This document shows positions 61,220-64,000 of a stretch of 64,000 nucleotides of DNA, in pieces. Position numbers and translations under genes: made by a program. Each line of letters begins with the position of its first letter. The first letter of the stretch is position 1. A model generated the notes under the pieces. It ran no database searches, was not told the DNA's origin, and saw nothing but the letters and a program-made list of their open reading frames with translations. Origin of the DNA: Bartonella bilalgolemi (GTDB taxonomy: Bacteria > Pseudomonadota > Alphaproteobacteria > Rhizobiales > Rhizobiaceae); NCBI RefSeq assembly GCF_023500045.1, contig NZ_JAMCOF010000006.1, forward strand, positions 50,299-114,298, read 5' to 3'.

Positions 61220-63031
61220 ATGTCATGCTATAGTGCTCGTTATTTTAAATTTTTTCTCACTTTTATAATGTTCTTTTGTTGTCATAGTGTTATAGCGACA
61301 GGTATTGCTATGCATGGAACACCAAAATTATCGGATAATTTTGACTATTTTCCTTATGCTGATCCTAACGCAAATAAAAAAGGAAAAATTATCTATGGAG
61401 CTGTTGGAACATTTAATGGGTTAAATCCATTCGTTATCCGTAGTTTTCGTACAACTGCACAAGGTCTTGTGGCTGATGAGCGATTTTCTGGTCTTGTTTA
61501 TGAAACAATGATGGTACGCTCTCGTGATGAAGCCTTTACATTATACAATCTTCTTGCAGAAAAAGTTGAATTAAATGATGAACGTACTGAAATTACTTTC
61601 TTTCTTAATCCCAAAGCTCGTTTTTCAGATGGAAAATCTATAACAGTCGAAGATGTTTTATTCACAATTAAACTGCTGAAAGATAAGGGAAGACCACCCT
61701 TTGATCGATATATGAAACGCATAGAGTCTATCGAAAAAATTGGCTCCCATGGTATTAAAATACGTTTTTTACACTCTAAGGATCGTGAATTTCCACTTCT
61801 TTTGGCAAGTGTAATGCCAATATTACCAAAACACGCTATTAATGTTGATGATTTTGAGAAAAACGGTTTAGTTAAAATTCCGGGTAGTGGTCCTTATATT
61901 ATTGAGCATGTTGATCCAGGTGAACGAATTATCTATAAACGCAATCCTGACTATTGGGGTAGGGATCTTCCTGTTAATAAGGGACTAAATAATTTTGATA
62001 CCATTCAAATAGAGTATTTTCGTAATGATACCGCCCACTTTGAAGCTTTTAAAAAAGGCCTCATTGATATTTTCATTGAAACCAATCCAAATCGCTGGCA
62101 GCTTTCTTATAATTTTCCAGCTGTTCGTGAAGGGCGAGTTATAAAAGAAAATTTTTCGAAAGGTACACCTGCCGATCTTATTGGTTTTGTTTTTAATACA
62201 CGCCGTTCTATTTTTAAAGATAGAAAAGTACGACAAGCACTTTCGATGCTTTTTGATTTTGAGTGGATTAATCATCATCTTTTTAATAATATCTACACTA
62301 GAACAGAAGGTTATTGGGATGGATCTGTTCTCTCATCTATTGGGAAGCCAGCAAGTGAAAAAGAAAAAGAACTTTTAGCGCCTTATCCTGACGCTGTTCT
62401 TCCTGAAGTCATGAATGGACATTGGCATATCCCTAAAACAGATGGATCAGGTATGGAGCGTCAATTTGCTCAGAAAGCTTGGATACTTCTACAAGAAGCA
62501 GGCTTTACCAGAAAAAACAATAAAGCTATCACTCCTGATGGTTTGCCTTTTAAATTTGAGATTATGACTCAAGCACTTGAAGAAGAAAAAGTTGCGCTTG
62601 CATTTCAGAGCAATTTATCACGTCTTGGTATTGATGTTGAAATAAGAACTGTTGATGATAGTCAATACCAAAATCGCTTAGGAATGTTTGATTATGATAT
62701 GATTATTGGCAAATTAAAAAATTCTCTGTCACCAGGTAATGAACAAATAAATCGGTGGGCTTCTGTTTCTCGAAATTTGAAAGGAAGTTTTAATTTTGCA
62801 GGAGCCTCTGATCCCGCTATAGATGCTATGATAACAGCAATACTTGACGCACGCTCAGAATCTGAATTTATTGCAGCCGTGCGTGCTTTAGATAGAATTT
62901 TGATTTCTGGCAGTTATTACATACCGCTTTATCATTTACCTAAACAATGGGTAGCAAGATGGTCATATCTTAAACATCCTGCGTATACATCGTTATATGG
63001 TTATCGCCTTCAAGCTTGGTGGCGTGAATGA
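61220..63031 (+). CDS. ABC transporter oligopeptide-binding protein, YejA/family 5
   Basis: About 603 residues from the ATG at 61220; a TTG nine codons earlier adds unconserved residues. A signal peptide (about residues 1-26, ending near CCHSVIATG) precedes a family 5 solute-binding domain: PYADPNANKKGKIIYGAVGTFNGLNPF, LNPKARFSDGKSITVEDVLFTIK, GSGPYIIEHVDPGERI and YKRNPDYWGRDLPVNKG are visible in pieces. The pattern fits YejA, which binds oligopeptides or microcin C. No permease or ATPase gene is next to it in the window. Confidence 0.88.
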   Translation: MSCYSARYFKFFLTFIMFFCCHSVIATGIAMHGTPKLSDNFDYFPYADPNANKKGKIIYGAVGTFNGLNPFVIRSFRTTAQGLVADERFSGLVYETMMVRSRDEAFTLYNLLAEKVELNDERTEITFFLNPKARFSDGKSITVEDVLFTIKLLKDKGRPPFDRYMKRIESIEKIGSHGIKIRFLHSKDREFPLLLASVMPILPKHAINVDDFEKNGLVKIPGSGPYIIEHVDPGERIIYKRNPDYWGRDLPVNKGLNNFDTIQIEYFRNDTAHFEAFKKGLIDIFIETNPNRWQLSYNFPAVREGRVIKENFSKGTPADLIGFVFNTRRSIFKDRKVRQALSMLFDFEWINHHLFNNIYTRTEGYWDGSVLSSIGKPASEKEKELLAPYPDAVLPEVMNGHWHIPKTDGSGMERQFAQKAWILLQEAGFTRKNNKAITPDGLPFKFEIMTQALEEEKVALAFQSNLSRLGIDVEIRTVDDSQYQNRLGMFDYDMIIGKLKNSLSPGNEQINRWASVSRNLKGSFNFAGASDPAIDAMITAILDARSESEFIAAVRALDRILISGSYYIPLYHLPKQWVARWSYLKHPAYTSLYGYRLQAWWRE

Positions 63032-63060
63032 AAAATACAAATGAAAACAGCCTATGAAAA

Positions 63061-63943
63061 TTATTGCGAAAAAAAAGTATCAATATAAAAGTATATGCGA
63101 TGTATAATGCTTTTTCTCTTGTTTGGAAGCATTATATTGTGTATCTCTTTGTAAGCTTTACACTCTGAAGGAATTTCTTTTAGGTGTTGAAAATACCAAG
63201 CTTCATCACCTGTAGTGAACTTTTCTATAGTACTAAGTGCTTCTTCTTTAAAATCAGAGGAAAGAAAACCTTCATATAGAGGCCTGAATTCATTTTTTAA
63301 TGCGGGACTTAAAGCGATCGCATCTTTTGCCCAACTAAAGTCTTCGTCTTTCCAAGAGAAATTTTCACGCAATACAGGCCCTACATCACTTTTTTTTAAT
63401 ACATCTCCTTGTGTTTTGCATACAAGGGCAGCCTGATACACCTCCAAATAAGAAAACGCCTGCGTCATCTTTTCTGACTGAAACTTGTTCCAATATTTTA
63501 GTGCTTTAATCTGTTTTTCTTCATATTCTCCTGTTGCATATTCTTTTGCTATAACACGCTTTTCTAACAGTGAGCGCACAATCCCTATTTCATGAAAAAT
63601 CACCATACTTTCTGATAAAAGATTAGTTATTTTATTTAAAACTTTATTTTTGTCATCAAAAATATGTTCAGGTATAGGAGAATTTTTAGCTCTCTTTTCA
63701 CGAATTATATTCGTAAAAAAGTCCTTTTCTTTTTGAAGAGAATCATTTTCATTATTGAATAATTTTCTGTTGCTCTATAAGATATTTGAATCTCTCATCA
63801 AGAGTTAAACCAGAAAGGGATTGCTTTAGGGATTGTTTGAGCGATTCTTTACTTAAAATAGCCTCAGCATAAGCATACTTTACTCTAAATATTATACTGA
63901 GTAACAAAAGAGCTATAATTAATAATTTTTTTGTAATAATCAT
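63061..63943 (-). pseudogene. Frameshifted secreted protein of unknown function
   Basis: Two minus-strand frames, 63943-63752 and 63766-63061, look like one gene. The first gives a signal peptide and start of a mature chain (63 codons, ending IEQQKIIQ). One base less in the TTTT run at 63763-63766 (AAAA on the coding strand) joins it to the second frame, giving about 293 residues. The second frame is open from about residue 60 of the joined protein to its end. I recognise no family. It has HEIG near the start of the larger part but not the HExxH of metallopeptidases. The shift could be a true disruption, a phase-variable tract or a sequence error. Confidence 0.6.
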
Positions 63944-64000
63944 ATTATATTTATTTCTTTTTTAATTATTTAAGGAAATCATTACAGTATTATACGCATC

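Noticed and set aside
63568..63606. HEIG in the secreted protein as a zinc metallopeptidase site
   Set aside because: The sequence reads HEIGI, not HExxH, and no further metal ligands can be placed, so a peptidase call is not supported.

Overview
The window is a strongly AT-rich chromosomal segment of an alphaproteobacterium of the order Rhizobiales, most likely Bartonella or a close relative. The evidence is the CckA/DivK/HdaA cell-cycle regulators, the purS-purQ-small purL purine set, an IalB-family (invasion-associated locus B) protein, a phosphatidylcholine synthase, the tmk-holB-metG-tatD-MBL operon, many decayed intergenic stretches, and the absence of any intact mobile element. The genus call is inference from gene content; no rRNA or marker comparison could be run.

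Layout. 1-724 is the 3' end of parC. 813-9759 is a minus-strand run: an MFS drug exporter, the Fe-S pair grxD/bolA, then purL, purQ, purS, purC, an RBBP9-type hydrolase, purB and rpe. 9917-14169 holds a flavin reductase, a decayed dksA, a FliO-like membrane protein and the cell-cycle kinase cckA. 14392-18147 holds purN/purM on the minus strand and an AI-2E-type permease overlapping hdaA on the plus strand. 18620-21455 has tRNA-Pro, a complex I accessory subunit, tRNA-Arg, divK and rplM-rpsI. 21699-28205 has recJ, parE, lipB, and a TPM-domain/LemA pair. 29527-36618 is a plus-strand run of rlpA, a DacF-like PBP, tmk, holB, metG, tatD and a metallo-beta-lactamase-fold hydrolase. 36701-39840 has pcs, a UbiH-like hydroxylase and two small unknown envelope proteins. 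tRNA-Ser and tRNA-Lys flank decayed DNA at 40389-40968. 41332-52885 holds rimO, ttcA, rpsD, murI, a TrmJ-like methylase, sfsA-map-radC, a DUF3126 protein, tyrS, bcp and prfB (with a frameshift site). 53166-60899 holds PBP1A, an AmiC-type amidase, rne and an IalB-family protein. The end holds an oligopeptide-binding protein and a frameshifted secreted protein.

How the genes work together. Seven genes (purL, Q, S, C, B, N, M) supply most steps of de novo IMP/AMP synthesis. CckA, DivK and HdaA are separate parts of the CtrA/DnaA cell-cycle circuit. RlpA, the DacF-like protein, PBP1A, AmiC and MurI are peptidoglycan factors. GrxD and BolA act in Fe-S handling. PCS, IalB and the peptide-binding protein fit a host-associated life.

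The most unusual points are a prfB recoding site with UAA instead of UGA, a DacF-like protein whose KTG motif is replaced, a dksA remnant at a conserved locus, a possible small PepSY-like/glycine-zipper gene pair, and a secreted protein split by one base in an A-tract. I found no CRISPR array, intact insertion sequence, prophage or defence island.
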